Source of the DNA: Strigamia acuminata
Taxonomy: Eukaryota; Arthropoda; Chilopoda; Geophilomorpha; Linotaeniidae
Direction: 5' to 3'
NCBI GenBank assembly: GCA_949358305.1
Contig: OX442315.1
Location: forward strand, 11,496,427-11,560,426
Length of the DNA: 64,000 bases
The position numbers and the translations under genes are program-made. Shown here in pieces: positions 1 to 8,741 of this stretch (positions are counted from its first letter, which is position 1; every line of letters begins with the position of its first letter). Below the pieces are notes generated by a model, which made no database searches, was not told the DNA's origin, and was given only the letters and a program-made list of their open reading frames with translations.

Positions 1-11
1 GGGAAAATCCC
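1..11. promoter_or_regulatory. kappaB/Rel-like motif upstream of the ankyrin gene
   Basis: The window opens with GGGAAAATCCC, which fits the Rel-homology (NF-kB/Dorsal) half-site pattern GGG-W-CC. It lies about 334 bp upstream of the ankyrin gene ATG. A single 11-bp match can occur by chance, and no other promoter element was recognised between it and the ATG, so regulation by Rel factors is only a guess. Confidence 0.2.
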
Positions 12-344
12 ATTCAGGGTCACATTGCGCTTGCGCCAACATGCATTAGCGCCACCCTGCGTCATCACCACGAACCCGCAACATACACAAATAATCGCAA
101 CTCTACGTACCACAATAAATCATCTATCTTCCTTGCTAATTTCCACGTAACACACTAAGAATAAACCACCACTTCCATAATAAGTCACTTAATTGATCCG
201 GGTACATAGGAAATGACACTTAAAACCGTAGGCGGAAACCAATGACTAACAACACCGGCGCAGGAAACGAAGAACAGCTTAATACCACGCAACCATTCAC
301 ACAATCCCCACAACTCAGTATTCAAGTAGCCTTGACAACTCACA

Positions 345-1538
345 ATGAATCCAATCGACTCTCCGCCGACAAAATTCCACCGCGCCGTCCAAGCCGGCGA
401 CGTCCAGTCCGCCGCGAAGCTCCTCTCGCTCGGCGTGGACGGCAACGAGCCCGACTGGGACAACAACGGCAAAATCGCGCTCCTCGAGGCCACTCGTTTG
501 TCCAACGTGCAGATGGTCGACACATTACTCAAAGGCGGCTGTTCGCCCAACTCGCGCGACTGCCAGGGCCAGACGGCGCTGCACATGGCGGCGCGCAGTC
601 GCGTGCCCAATGCGGCGCTCGTCAACGTCCTCCTGGCGGCCGGCGCCAACGCGGCGTTAAGCGACAGTGTGTCCGGCATGTCGCCGCTGCATTTGCTCGT
701 CCAGCAGGCGGCCGGGTGCAGGAGCCACGTGGAACGTGCGATGTTTGTGTGCGTTTTACACGCCATTATTCCCGGCTCGAATGTGGACGGAGCGACGCAT
801 GGTGGCGACACCGCGCTGCATTTGGCGGCCAAGGGACCGTCGGTGGCGTTGGCCAAGATCTTGTTGGACGTTAAGGCGGACGTGAATTGCCAGAATGCAC
901 GCGGGGAGACGCCGTTGATGACCGCAATCGTCAATAATCAGGTATGACACTTGTTTTGGTCTTGTTGTTGCTGCGAGCGCCGCTGCTGAAGGTGGCGGTC
1001 GTTTTTGGAACTAAGATTTGAGTTTTTGTTTGGATTTGGTTTGTAATTGTTGTTTTGGTTGCAGGTTAACATCGCTAAGATAATTTTGGATGGATATGGG
1101 TGTGATGTGAATGTTCGCGACAGATATCATCAAACGGCGCTCCATTACGCGGCGAATTTCAACAGCGCCGTTGTTTTGGAGAGTTTGTTGTTGTCCGACT
1201 GCGATGTGAATGCTGTGGATTTGAATAAGGACACTGCTCTGCATTTGGCAGCTGGGAAGGCCAATGGGGCTGTGATTCAACTGCTTTTGAAGTGTGTGCG
1301 GACAAAAGCGGAGGTTAGAAACATTAATGGGAAAAGTGCAGCTGATATCGTCGAGGAAAGCAGTTTTAATCATCTGAAAAAGGTAGTATTGAATGAATTA
1401 TGTTGAAATGTATTGACTAACGATGGATTTAATGTTTATTTGCAGTTGTTTTTAGTTAAAAATGAAGATGTTGTGATTTTGAGGCATCCAGAGAAGTTGA
1501 AAATGAACGATGGACGTATTTTAGAAGCATTTGCTTGA
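345..1538 (+). CDS. ankyrin-repeat protein, three exons, 335 aa
   Basis: Three exons (345-941, 1065-1382, 1446-1538) join in phase 0 at canonical GT..AG introns of 123 and 63 bp (donors after CAG and AAG, acceptors GCAG and TGCAG). The product is made almost entirely of ankyrin repeats, about eight units of roughly 33 residues. Hallmark TALHxAA motifs occur near residues 77, 155, 222 and 255, with xDVNxxD hairpin ends after them. Ankyrin repeats are protein-interaction scaffolds. I see no catalytic domain, signal peptide, membrane segment or IkB-type DSGxxS degron. The start is the first in-frame ATG after a TGA at 333-335. The C-terminus continues about 30 residues past the last repeat and ends at TGA 1536-1538. 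Exon 1 is GC-rich while exons 2 and 3 are AT-richer. IkB-like, ANKRD or Fem1-like assignments are possible; I cannot choose a subfamily. Confidence 0.85.
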
Positions 1539-1688
1539 AGTTTTGGTTTAAAAACAGTCAATAGATGGCGTTAGGTGTTATTTTGTTGATGTTTTGTGTC
1601 AGTTGTGTTTAGTTTCATTTGTTTTCACTAGATGGAGACAGATGTCTCGATGTTTTTGTGTTGTTTTTACAGTTGGTTTTAATTATGT

Positions 1689-1694
1689 AATAAA
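1689..1694 (+). terminator. poly(A) signal of the ankyrin gene
   Basis: AATAAA lies about 150 bp after the ankyrin stop codon, giving a short 3' UTR. It is the first AATAAA downstream on this strand. Confidence 0.55.
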
Positions 1695-1699
1695 AGATA

Positions 1700-2473
1700 T
1701 TGAAATCCATCAAACTAAATCGTAATGAAAGGATTTTTATGTGGAAATGTTTTTTTTTTTAATTTTTTAATCCCGGAAAAGGAAAAAGTAATTAAAAAGT
1801 AAAAAGTAAAAAAAAAAAAAATTCTTTAATAACAAGTAATAAATTTAAACGTCTCAATTTTTATTCCTAAATTGATTTTTTTTTTGCACAGTGGAATCTG
1901 GTGAGAGGAAATAGAAATTAATAGTTCAAGTTACTTTGAATTTGTAATCACTATTCAATTAAAAAGTAAAAAAAAAAAAAATCAAAACAAGATGAGATTT
2001 TTTGATTTATGTTTGCCTTCACCAATGATGCACTGTTGCTATAAATTGTCCCAAAATAAAAAGCAAAACCAATTAACAATTGCACTTTTTGCCTCTTTTT
2101 CAAGAAGAGAAAAGGAAATGAAATTATCACATTGAATTATCATAATTTTAAATAAACAACTGTTTTGACACTTGAAGCGCTGTACTAAAAAAAAATCAGC
2201 AACAGAGGGCAGCACATAATCAATAATTGAATCCTTGACGCCTAGCACGGTCATGACCCCTTAGACCAAATGCCCGCGAAAGCCGCAATCCGAAGAACGG
2301 CTTTCTCGAGAACCCAAGCTTGCATTTGCACCGAGAACTGCGAAAACCACCGAAAACCCAATCGGAGGCATCCTAGCGGGTGGCAGATGATCTAACCATA
2401 GAAGCAGTACCATAATCGGACAAGGATGAGAACCAACTGACGCATCCAGTAGGTCATCATCCATCCAAGTACT
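1700..2473. other. AT-rich intergenic DNA, no gene seen
   Basis: The stretch has homopolymer A and T runs up to about 2240, then a GC-richer unique segment (2240-2470) that is cut by retrotransposon element A. Its continuation lies beyond 13085. No coding potential or RNA gene was recognised. Confidence 0.5.
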
Positions 2474-3922
2474 TGTGACGATGACTACCCGGGATAGGAA
2501 TTAAGGCTAAAAGGACAAGTGAAACTGCAGAGTGTAGTAAAGTGCAAAGAATGAAGCGTTTATGTTTCTCAAAACATAGAACATTTATTCAAGTCAAAAT
2601 AAGTTATATAATAACTATGGCCGACAAAATGGCCAGTAAAATATGTGTGTAACTAACTATACAAACGAGTGGCTCAAAAAGCCCTAATAACGTTAACAGT
2701 TGTGTTCAGCCTTGAAATAAGAGTGTGTAAAGTTCTTATTTCGGGCGTAAAAGGTGTCGTCTGCAATCGGACTGATTGTCGTCTGCTTCGGTTGGTTCTG
2801 TGTAACCAAATTATCCGAGGAATGCGGTTGTCTTTGCTGCATCGTCACAACTTTGGGTGACCATTGGTTTAAATATCTATTCGTAGATATTTACCAATTG
2901 GTCTATTTATGATTATCAAAATAACCATAAATAAAAGTTACTCAAAGTTAGACTTCGAAACTCATGTTAAATTTACGAATAAATCCAAACATGCAAAGGT
3001 ATGAATTGAGTTATTAAATTACAAATAATCTAATAACCAAACATAACTAAAAAAACCTGTATAAATAAAACGATTATGAAAAGACCCTGTCGATTCTGTT
3101 GCACCAAAGTACAACCAGCCCAGAATTGAATCAATGGCGCTCACGTCAATCCAACACTAGGTTTGACCCTAATGTCTCGGCGGAAAAAGGAATTGAGCAC
3201 GGCATAAAATGCACGTGCCCCTACAACGGAATGTTGGCATGTAGTCAGGTAAAGGGTTTGAGCACGGCATTTTACTGCACGTGCCCCTACAACGGAATGT
3301 TGGCATGAAGTACGGAAAGGGTTTGAGCACGGAATTTAATGCACGTGCCCCTACAACGGAATGTTGGCATGAAGCGAAGCGAAGCGAAGCGTAGAATAAG
3401 GGCTCAAGTAGATATCAAACAGAAAACAAAAACAAGAGCGAGCTATTTCCGGTTTACACTGGAATATATGCTCAGTAGAAACAATGAGTTGACCATTGCT
3501 CCAATAGGAACACTGGTCACTCAAAACTGTCCAATCCTAGTAAATAGGAAGTGGATACAGGGGACACAGTCTTCTACAAAGTCTGTCCCAGGAAGTGGAT
3601 ACGGAGGACACATTTGCAATTAAGGCTATTGTCTTAATTCAAAGTGTATCTTCAAACACTGTGGGTGGTGAGGGGTGACTTAATCCTTTTGCCCAGGTGT
3701 TGTTATAATTTGTCCAAATCATAACACAACTGGAGGAATAAAGACTCAACTATATCATACTAGTATGATATAATATCTAAGGATACCGTGGATTTATATA
3801 AAACCTTTAATTTTATATAAATATCACATAAATAACATGTATATTCGAATTTCCCGCCGAAATGGGAAATAGCGCCATCTATCGGTGAACTTGGGACTAA
3901 ATATGACGTCATGACCGTCACA
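2474..3922 (-). repeat. 3' LTR of element A
   Basis: This is the partner of 11637-13085 at a constant offset of 9163. Read on the minus strand it has TATATAAA-like boxes near 3800-3822, close to the start of U3, and AATAAA at 2589-2584, which sets R/U5 at the low-coordinate end. It contains three 65-bp-spaced subrepeats (3195-3371) followed by a GCGAA pentamer run. Short ORFs inside it are duplicated in both LTRs and resemble no protein. Confidence 0.93.
3195..3371. repeat. three 65-bp tandem subrepeats in the LTR, each with CACGTG
   Basis: Units with a 47-bp conserved core start at 3195, 3260 and 3325. Each core contains the palindrome GCACGTGC (an E-box, CACGTG) and ends in GGAATGTTGGCATG. 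A (GCGAA) pentamer run follows at 3371-3391. Tandem subrepeats of this kind are typical of LTR U3 enhancers; the enhancer role is inferred. Confidence 0.85.
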
Positions 3923-3936
3923 AGTCCCCCTTAATT
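3923..3936 (-). other. polypurine tract of element A
   Basis: On the minus strand the bases directly before the 3' LTR read AATTAAGGGGGACT. A purine run abutting the LTR is the expected plus-strand primer site for reverse transcription. Confidence 0.75.
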
Positions 3937-4472
3937 AGGCTGAAGTGCAAACACTTCGACTAATTCTCAAAAACAAACAAGTTCACCGGAAATCATCATT
4001 AATCTCAACTTTTATCGTAACCGAAGATCAAACTAATTTTTCGTCGAATTTTTAACAGAATTAAAAATCTCTAAACCGAAAAATGGAATGCTTCAAAATG
4101 TTTTATTAAATAATGTTTAAATTATTGAATAAATGGTTACAAAAAAAAACTGGTTATTTTCTTCAGAAAAACAAACACTAGAAAAACTCAAAAAATTACA
4201 CAAAATATTTAAATTCAAACTTAGAATCTAACATATTATAATCGTAACGTAAAGGCAAGTATAGCAAAGAATTGACTTAATTCGAATGCACTTACAACTA
4301 GAAACAAATGTTCAAAATTCAAATAATAAACTCGAATACACAAAACTTTTTAGGGTTAAAATGGTTAATTAAAATAACTTGACAACTTCGCGGAAATCGA
4401 GTCACACAAAATTAAATTTAGTGAGTAATTTCGAAAAATTATTTACTAAGGCAATATATAAGTTCCAAAAAA
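3937..4472 (-). other. 3' untranslated region of element A
   Basis: About 540 bp of AT-rich sequence lies between the pol stop and the polypurine tract. No ORF of env size and no known domain was seen. Confidence 0.6.
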
Positions 4473-7400
4473 TCAGGCCGATTTCTTTTGATTTCTGACT
4501 TTTCTAATTCGAGGGGATTTTTCTTTAAATCCCGTCCAAGTTTTTTGACGTAATGATTTTAGCAATTGTACAAAATCGGTTACGTATTTAGGATTAGGTT
4601 TGGTAACACGTTTTGGCCTTTCGGCGGGTGTTTCCAATTTTCGTTTTTTACGAGATTTCTGAGGAACCTCGTCTTTACGACTCTCTATGGGAATTTCGGT
4701 TTCCATCGGGATATTTTCTTTTATTAATTTCTCGGAATTAGTAGCGTGTTCCTCCATCCATTTGGGGGTGGGATGAGGACCGCTTGTTCCTACTCTTTGG
4801 TCTATTGTCCATTCCTCGATCGGGTAGGAAGGGATGTAAGGCGACAAATCTTGGATATTCACTGATGGTTCCTTGGAACCATCAGAGATTTTCCTTAAAG
4901 CGTAAGCGCTACCGCCGCTGAGAACCGCCGTGATTTCCCACGGTCCGTTTCTCTTTTCGGCGAAACCTGCTGAGATTCCCTTATCTTTATTGGATAAGAT
5001 GTGTGTTGCCTTCCATACTAAATCTCCAACAACAAAATCACAAATATAAAATTTATCTCTGTGAATTTTATCGTGTTTTTCATAATTCCGCTGTATTTTT
5101 CTATGCATTTCCTGGTGTGCTCTTTTGATCACTTCCAGAATGCTAAATACATAAGCTTCGGGGTTTTCTCTGTCGAACTTGATCGCATGTTTTATTATGC
5201 GAGGATCGAACGGCAAAGGAACAGTTCTTCCCGTGTTAAGTAACATCGGAGTTGTATTCGTCGCCTCGCTCTTGGTCGTGTGCATTGAAAAGGCGAAATG
5301 GTTTAAATATTTCGGCCAGTGGGAGTGCACATCGGAATAAATTGCCAATAACATTTTCAGGTCTCTATTGGCCCTTTCTGTAATGTTAGCGGCGGCGTGA
5401 TACGGACTGACGTGAATAATGTCAATGTGGTTTCTTTTGCAGAATTCTTCAAAAACAGTGCTCACAAATTGTCTTCCATTATCAGATATAATCTTTTTGG
5501 GGTAGCCCCATCTGTGAAATACTTCACTTAGGCGATTGACAATGCATTCGCTAGAAGCTGTGGCTAGTGCGAACACTTCCACCCACTTCGTACAGTGATC
5601 AATGACTACTAAGATCCATTGAAGCTGTGATCTACCCGCTGGTTTTGGTCCCATCAAGTCGATGCTGACCGTCTCCCAGGGGTTCGTCATGTTATGCGGC
5701 ACATAACCAGATCGTCTTTGTTGATGCTGGTTTGGTTTGTATTGCTGGCAATGAGGGCAGCTGCGCACGTAGTTGCGCACGTCTTTTCTCATTTTTGGCC
5801 AAAAATACATGAGCTTTGCTCGTTCTAGAGTTTTGCTCATACCTGCATGGCCAGTGAGTGGGTGACCATGACAGGCAAACAACGCTCGTTTGACTAAAAC
5901 ACGTGGAATCACGGCTTTAAAACCATTTCCCGAGTCGTTGAGTTCTTCTTCGTAAGTTGGACAGAAGTAGATGAGCATTTGACCGCCATCTTCTTCTTCT
6001 TCGTCCAAACTATATCTTTGGGTAATATTTAACCAATATTCATCGGTAATTTCCTTTTTCTGTTCATCTGTGGCTTTCAGATAAACTAGAATTTTACTAC
6101 ACTCCTGATCTTTCAACTGCGCGTCAATGATTTCACGACGAGTTGGAGGAGCTTCTTTTAAAACATCAGTTAGTGCACTGTAAAGAGTTGCATTTTTGTT
6201 TTTGCAACAATTATCAGTATCCTCCCCCTTTTCTCCAGAAATAGCCGATACGTCAGCATTGGCTGCTTCTGGAAAATCGTCAAAATGAACGTGTAAATTC
6301 GAGAATGTCGCACAACGTTTGTCGGAAGGTTTTAGACACAAGTGTCTATTTCCTGTCCAATTTGGGAAAAATTGGGTGATCTCCTCCGGCTCTAGGTAGT
6401 CATCCGCTGGAGTATCCAGTGCTGACAACGGAGCACGTGAAAGAGCGTCGGCTACTTGATTTAAAGCGCCTCGACGAAATTCGATTTTGAACGCGCCGCA
6501 CTGAATGCGCACGGCCCATCGACCAAATCGACCCGATGGTTCCGGTGTGCTCATTAGCCATTTTAAAGCCTGAGCATCCGATTCTAGGGTGAAGGTAGTG
6601 TATTCTAGGTAGGGGCGAAACTTGTCGACTGCCCATACCACCGCCAAACACTCTAACTCCGGGGTAGAATAACGTTCTTCTGCTCCTCTCAAAACTCGGC
6701 TGGCGTAAGCAACCGGTTTTGGGTGTAAAACCATTTTTTGCTTTTTGGCGTCAAATACCTCAACGTCTTGGCAAAGGACGGCACCGAGACCGTCGTGGGA
6801 CGCGTCGGTCAAGACAACGAATTGTTTAGTCATGTCCGGCATATGTAATGCTTGGTCTTTGTCGCATAAAATGTCTTTTATGCGCTCAAAAGCGTCTTCT
6901 TGTGCCTTTCCCCAAACGAATTTTGCGGAATCGTGCATTATACTAGTTAATGGACGAGCTATAGTCGCATGGTGCGGAATAAATTTTCGAAAAAAGTTAG
7001 ACAGTCCATGAAAGCGTTGAATATCCTTAGAGCAGGTAGGAGTTGGAAATTTCCTAACTGCTGACGTCTTATCTGGGTCGGGCAATAATCCCTCAGAGGT
7101 AATATAATGCCCGAGAAATTTCAAGGCGGTCCGTCCAAACTTGGATTTGGCCTTATTAATAGTTAAATTGGCCTTATCCAGTTTTTCCAGGACGTCCTTA
7201 ACATGTTCTAAATGTTTTTTCCAACTAGTTGAAAAAATAATAATATCGTCGAGATAGACTAACGCATGATTGTAAAGTGCTTCGCCCATTACTCCACTCA
7301 TTAAATGTTGAAACGAAGAGGGTGCGTTGCACAAACCAAAGGGCATTCTTTTAAATTGGAATTTCCCTTTGGGCGTGTAAAATGCTGTTTTACTTTTATC

Positions 7401-8735
7401 CTCCTCTGCCATTTCCATCTGATGGTAACCTTGAGTCAGGTCCAGAGAAGTAAAATATTTTGCTTTGTTAGTATTATGGATTAACAGATCAATGCTTGGC
7501 ATCTGGATCGTGTCAATTACCGTAATATTATTTAGCCATCTGTAATCGATGCACAGTCGATAAGTCCCGTTAGGCTTAGCGACTATCACCGGGTGACTGA
7601 TGTAGGGACCGGTAGAGGGCTCAATTAGGCCCTCTGCTTCAAGTTCCTCTACGAGCTCTGTCATAATCGCCTTCTTGGCCGGATTATACATTCTATATGG
7701 CTGCAATTTCCATTTAGCACCTTCTTTGAACTTGATGCTATGTTTTGCAACGTTGGTGCAGCCAACCTTGTCACGAAAGGCATTTTGAACACTCAAAATT
7801 ACCTGTCGTAATTTCTCTTTATTCTCGTCGGAGCTGTCGCAATCTGCCACTAGTCTCTCCGCCCAATCAGCTGGGGTGTGAGTTTCGTCCCCCTTAGCAT
7901 CAATTGCGCGGAGTCTTGCTAGACTGCAGTTCAACTCCGTGGTTTCATAAGGAGCAGTCCAACCAGGCATAAAATCACAAGTGAAGACAGCCCGGAGTGG
8001 ATTTAAATTTATTCCAGTCCTTCTCATGAAGTTGTGGCCAAGAATTAGGCCACACACATTCTTTTCGAGAATTATGAAATTAGTCGGGGTCATTTTAGTT
8101 TTGTTAGCCCAATTGACACAAAGTGTCACTTGACCTAACGGCTTGTGGTCGATTCCTACGGCACAAACACGCATTCCTTTTGGACATTCTTGGATGAATT
8201 CCACTGGAATCTCGGTGTTTGACAGTAGTTGAATCCCAATAAAGCATTGGGTCGCCCCCGAATCCATTAGAGCATTATAATTTAATCCTCCAATATTTAT
8301 GTTCATTCGAGGATCGTCGATGAAACGAGTAGCTGATTTACTGTCGTAAACTTTGCTAATTTTTTCAACTCTATCTTTGGGGACAAAAATCTTGCCAAGT
8401 TGGGATCTTTTAATTTTTCCAAACTTATTCTTGATTTTATATTTATTCCAATTTCCGTGAAAAATGGATAAATTTTCGAGTTGATTCGTCATCGAGTCTA
8501 TTCCTTCGTTCACTCCACCAGTAGAACTCGTGGCTTGAACGAGAGTCGGAATCAAATCAAAATCAATCTCCATATCAAGTGGGTCGAGTGAATTTTTTGA
8601 ATCACTCAAGTATGGTATTGTTAACCCCTTTGTTAAAAGTTTGGGTTGTTCTAACGATACCGCATCGATAGCCTTATCCAGCGAAATAAAAGGTTTAATC
8701 GGGGGTTGAGAAATCGTGTCAACCCCCTGAATTAG
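4473..8735 (-). CDS. Pol polyprotein of element A (protease-RT-RNase H-integrase), reached by -1 frameshift
   Basis: The frame is open from the slippery site (8735) to the stop at 4473, about 1420 codons. No ATG lies near its start, so expression as a Gag-Pol fusion by -1 frameshifting is likely. Domains in order: aspartic protease with DSGA (D codon at 8264-8262); reverse transcriptase with LCIDYR, FGLCNAPSSFQ and the catalytic YLDD (7256-7245); RNase H with the TDAS motif; integrase with an HHCC zinc finger (about 5880-5740) and the D,D,E triad (D 5660-5658, D 5483-5481, E 5378-5376). The second D and E are 35 residues apart, one fewer than canonical DD35E, and the usual HPQTNG motif before E is degenerate. 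A GPY/F-like module follows, with a basic tail (RKKRK) and no chromodomain. No internal stop or frameshift was seen, so it may be active. Confidence 0.93.
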   Translation of the reverse strand, partial: LIQGVDTISQPPIKPFISLDKAIDAVSLEQPKLLTKGLTIPYLSDSKNSLDPLDMEIDFDLIPTLVQATSSTGGVNEGIDSMTNQLENLSIFHGNWNKYKIKNKFGKIKRSQLGKIFVPKDRVEKISKVYDSKSATRFIDDPRMNINIGGLNYNALMDSGATQCFIGIQLLSNTEIPVEFIQECPKGMRVCAVGIDHKPLGQVTLCVNWANKTKMTPTNFIILEKNVCGLILGHNFMRRTGINLNPLRAVFTCDFMPGWTAPYETTELNCSLARLRAIDAKGDETHTPADWAERLVADCDSSDENKEKLRQVILSVQNAFRDKVGCTNVAKHSIKFKEGAKWKLQPYRMYNPAKKAIMTELVEELEAEGLIEPSTGPYISHPVIVAKPNGTYRLCIDYRWLNNITVIDTIQMPSIDLLIHNTNKAKYFTSLDLTQGYHQMEMAEEDKSKTAFYTPKGKFQFKRMPFGLCNAPSSFQHLMSGVMGEALYNHALVYLDDIIIFSTSWKKHLEHVKDVLEKLDKANLTINKAKSKFGRTALKFLGHYITSEGLLPDPDKTSAVRKFPTPTCSKDIQRFHGLSNFFRKFIPHHATIARPLTSIMHDSAKFVWGKAQEDAFERIKDILCDKDQALHMPDMTKQFVVLTDASHDGLGAVLCQDVEVFDAKKQKMVLHPKPVAYASRVLRGAEERYSTPELECLAVVWAVDKFRPYLEYTTFTLESDAQALKWLMSTPEPSGRFGRWAVRIQCGAFKIEFRRGALNQVADALSRAPLSALDTPADDYLEPEEITQFFPNWTGNRHLCLKPSDKRCATFSNLHVHFDDFPEAANADVSAISGEKGEDTDNCCKNKNATLYSALTDVLKEAPPTRREIIDAQLKDQECSKILVYLKATDEQKKEITDEYWLNITQRYSLDEEEEDGGQMLIYFCPTYEEELNDSGNGFKAVIPRVLVKRALFACHGHPLTGHAGMSKTLERAKLMYFWPKMRKDVRNYVRSCPHCQQYKPNQHQQRRSGYVPHNMTNPWETVSIDLMGPKPAGRSQLQWILVVIDHCTKWVEVFALATASSECIVNRLSEVFHRWGYPKKIISDNGRQFVSTVFEEFCKRNHIDIIHVSPYHAAANITERANRDLKMLLAIYSDVHSHWPKYLNHFAFSMHTTKSEATNTTPMLLNTGRTVPLPFDPRIIKHAIKFDRENPEAYVFSILEVIKRAHQEMHRKIQRNYEKHDKIHRDKFYICDFVVGDLVWKATHILSNKDKGISAGFAEKRNGPWEITAVLSGGSAYALRKISDGSKEPSVNIQDLSPYIPSYPIEEWTIDQRVGTSGPHPTPKWMEEHATNSEKLIKENIPMETEIPIESRKDEVPQKSRKKRKLETPAERPKRVTKPNPKYVTDFVQLLKSLRQKTWTGFKEKSPRIRKVRNQKKSA

Positions 8736-8741
8736 TTTTTT
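8701..8741 (-). promoter_or_regulatory. programmed -1 ribosomal frameshift signal, gag-pol of element A
   Basis: On the minus strand the in-frame heptamer A AAA AAC (8741-8735) is followed directly by the gag TAA. After a 7-nt spacer comes a perfect 9-bp hairpin, GGGGGTTGA / TCAACCCCC, with a 9-nt loop (8727-8701). Slippery sequence, spacer length and stable stem all match known retroviral -1 frameshift sites, and the -1 frame is open straight into pol. Confidence 0.85.

Noticed and set aside
3923-4472. Env or extra ORF in element A
   Set aside because: Only about 550 AT-rich bases with no substantial frame.
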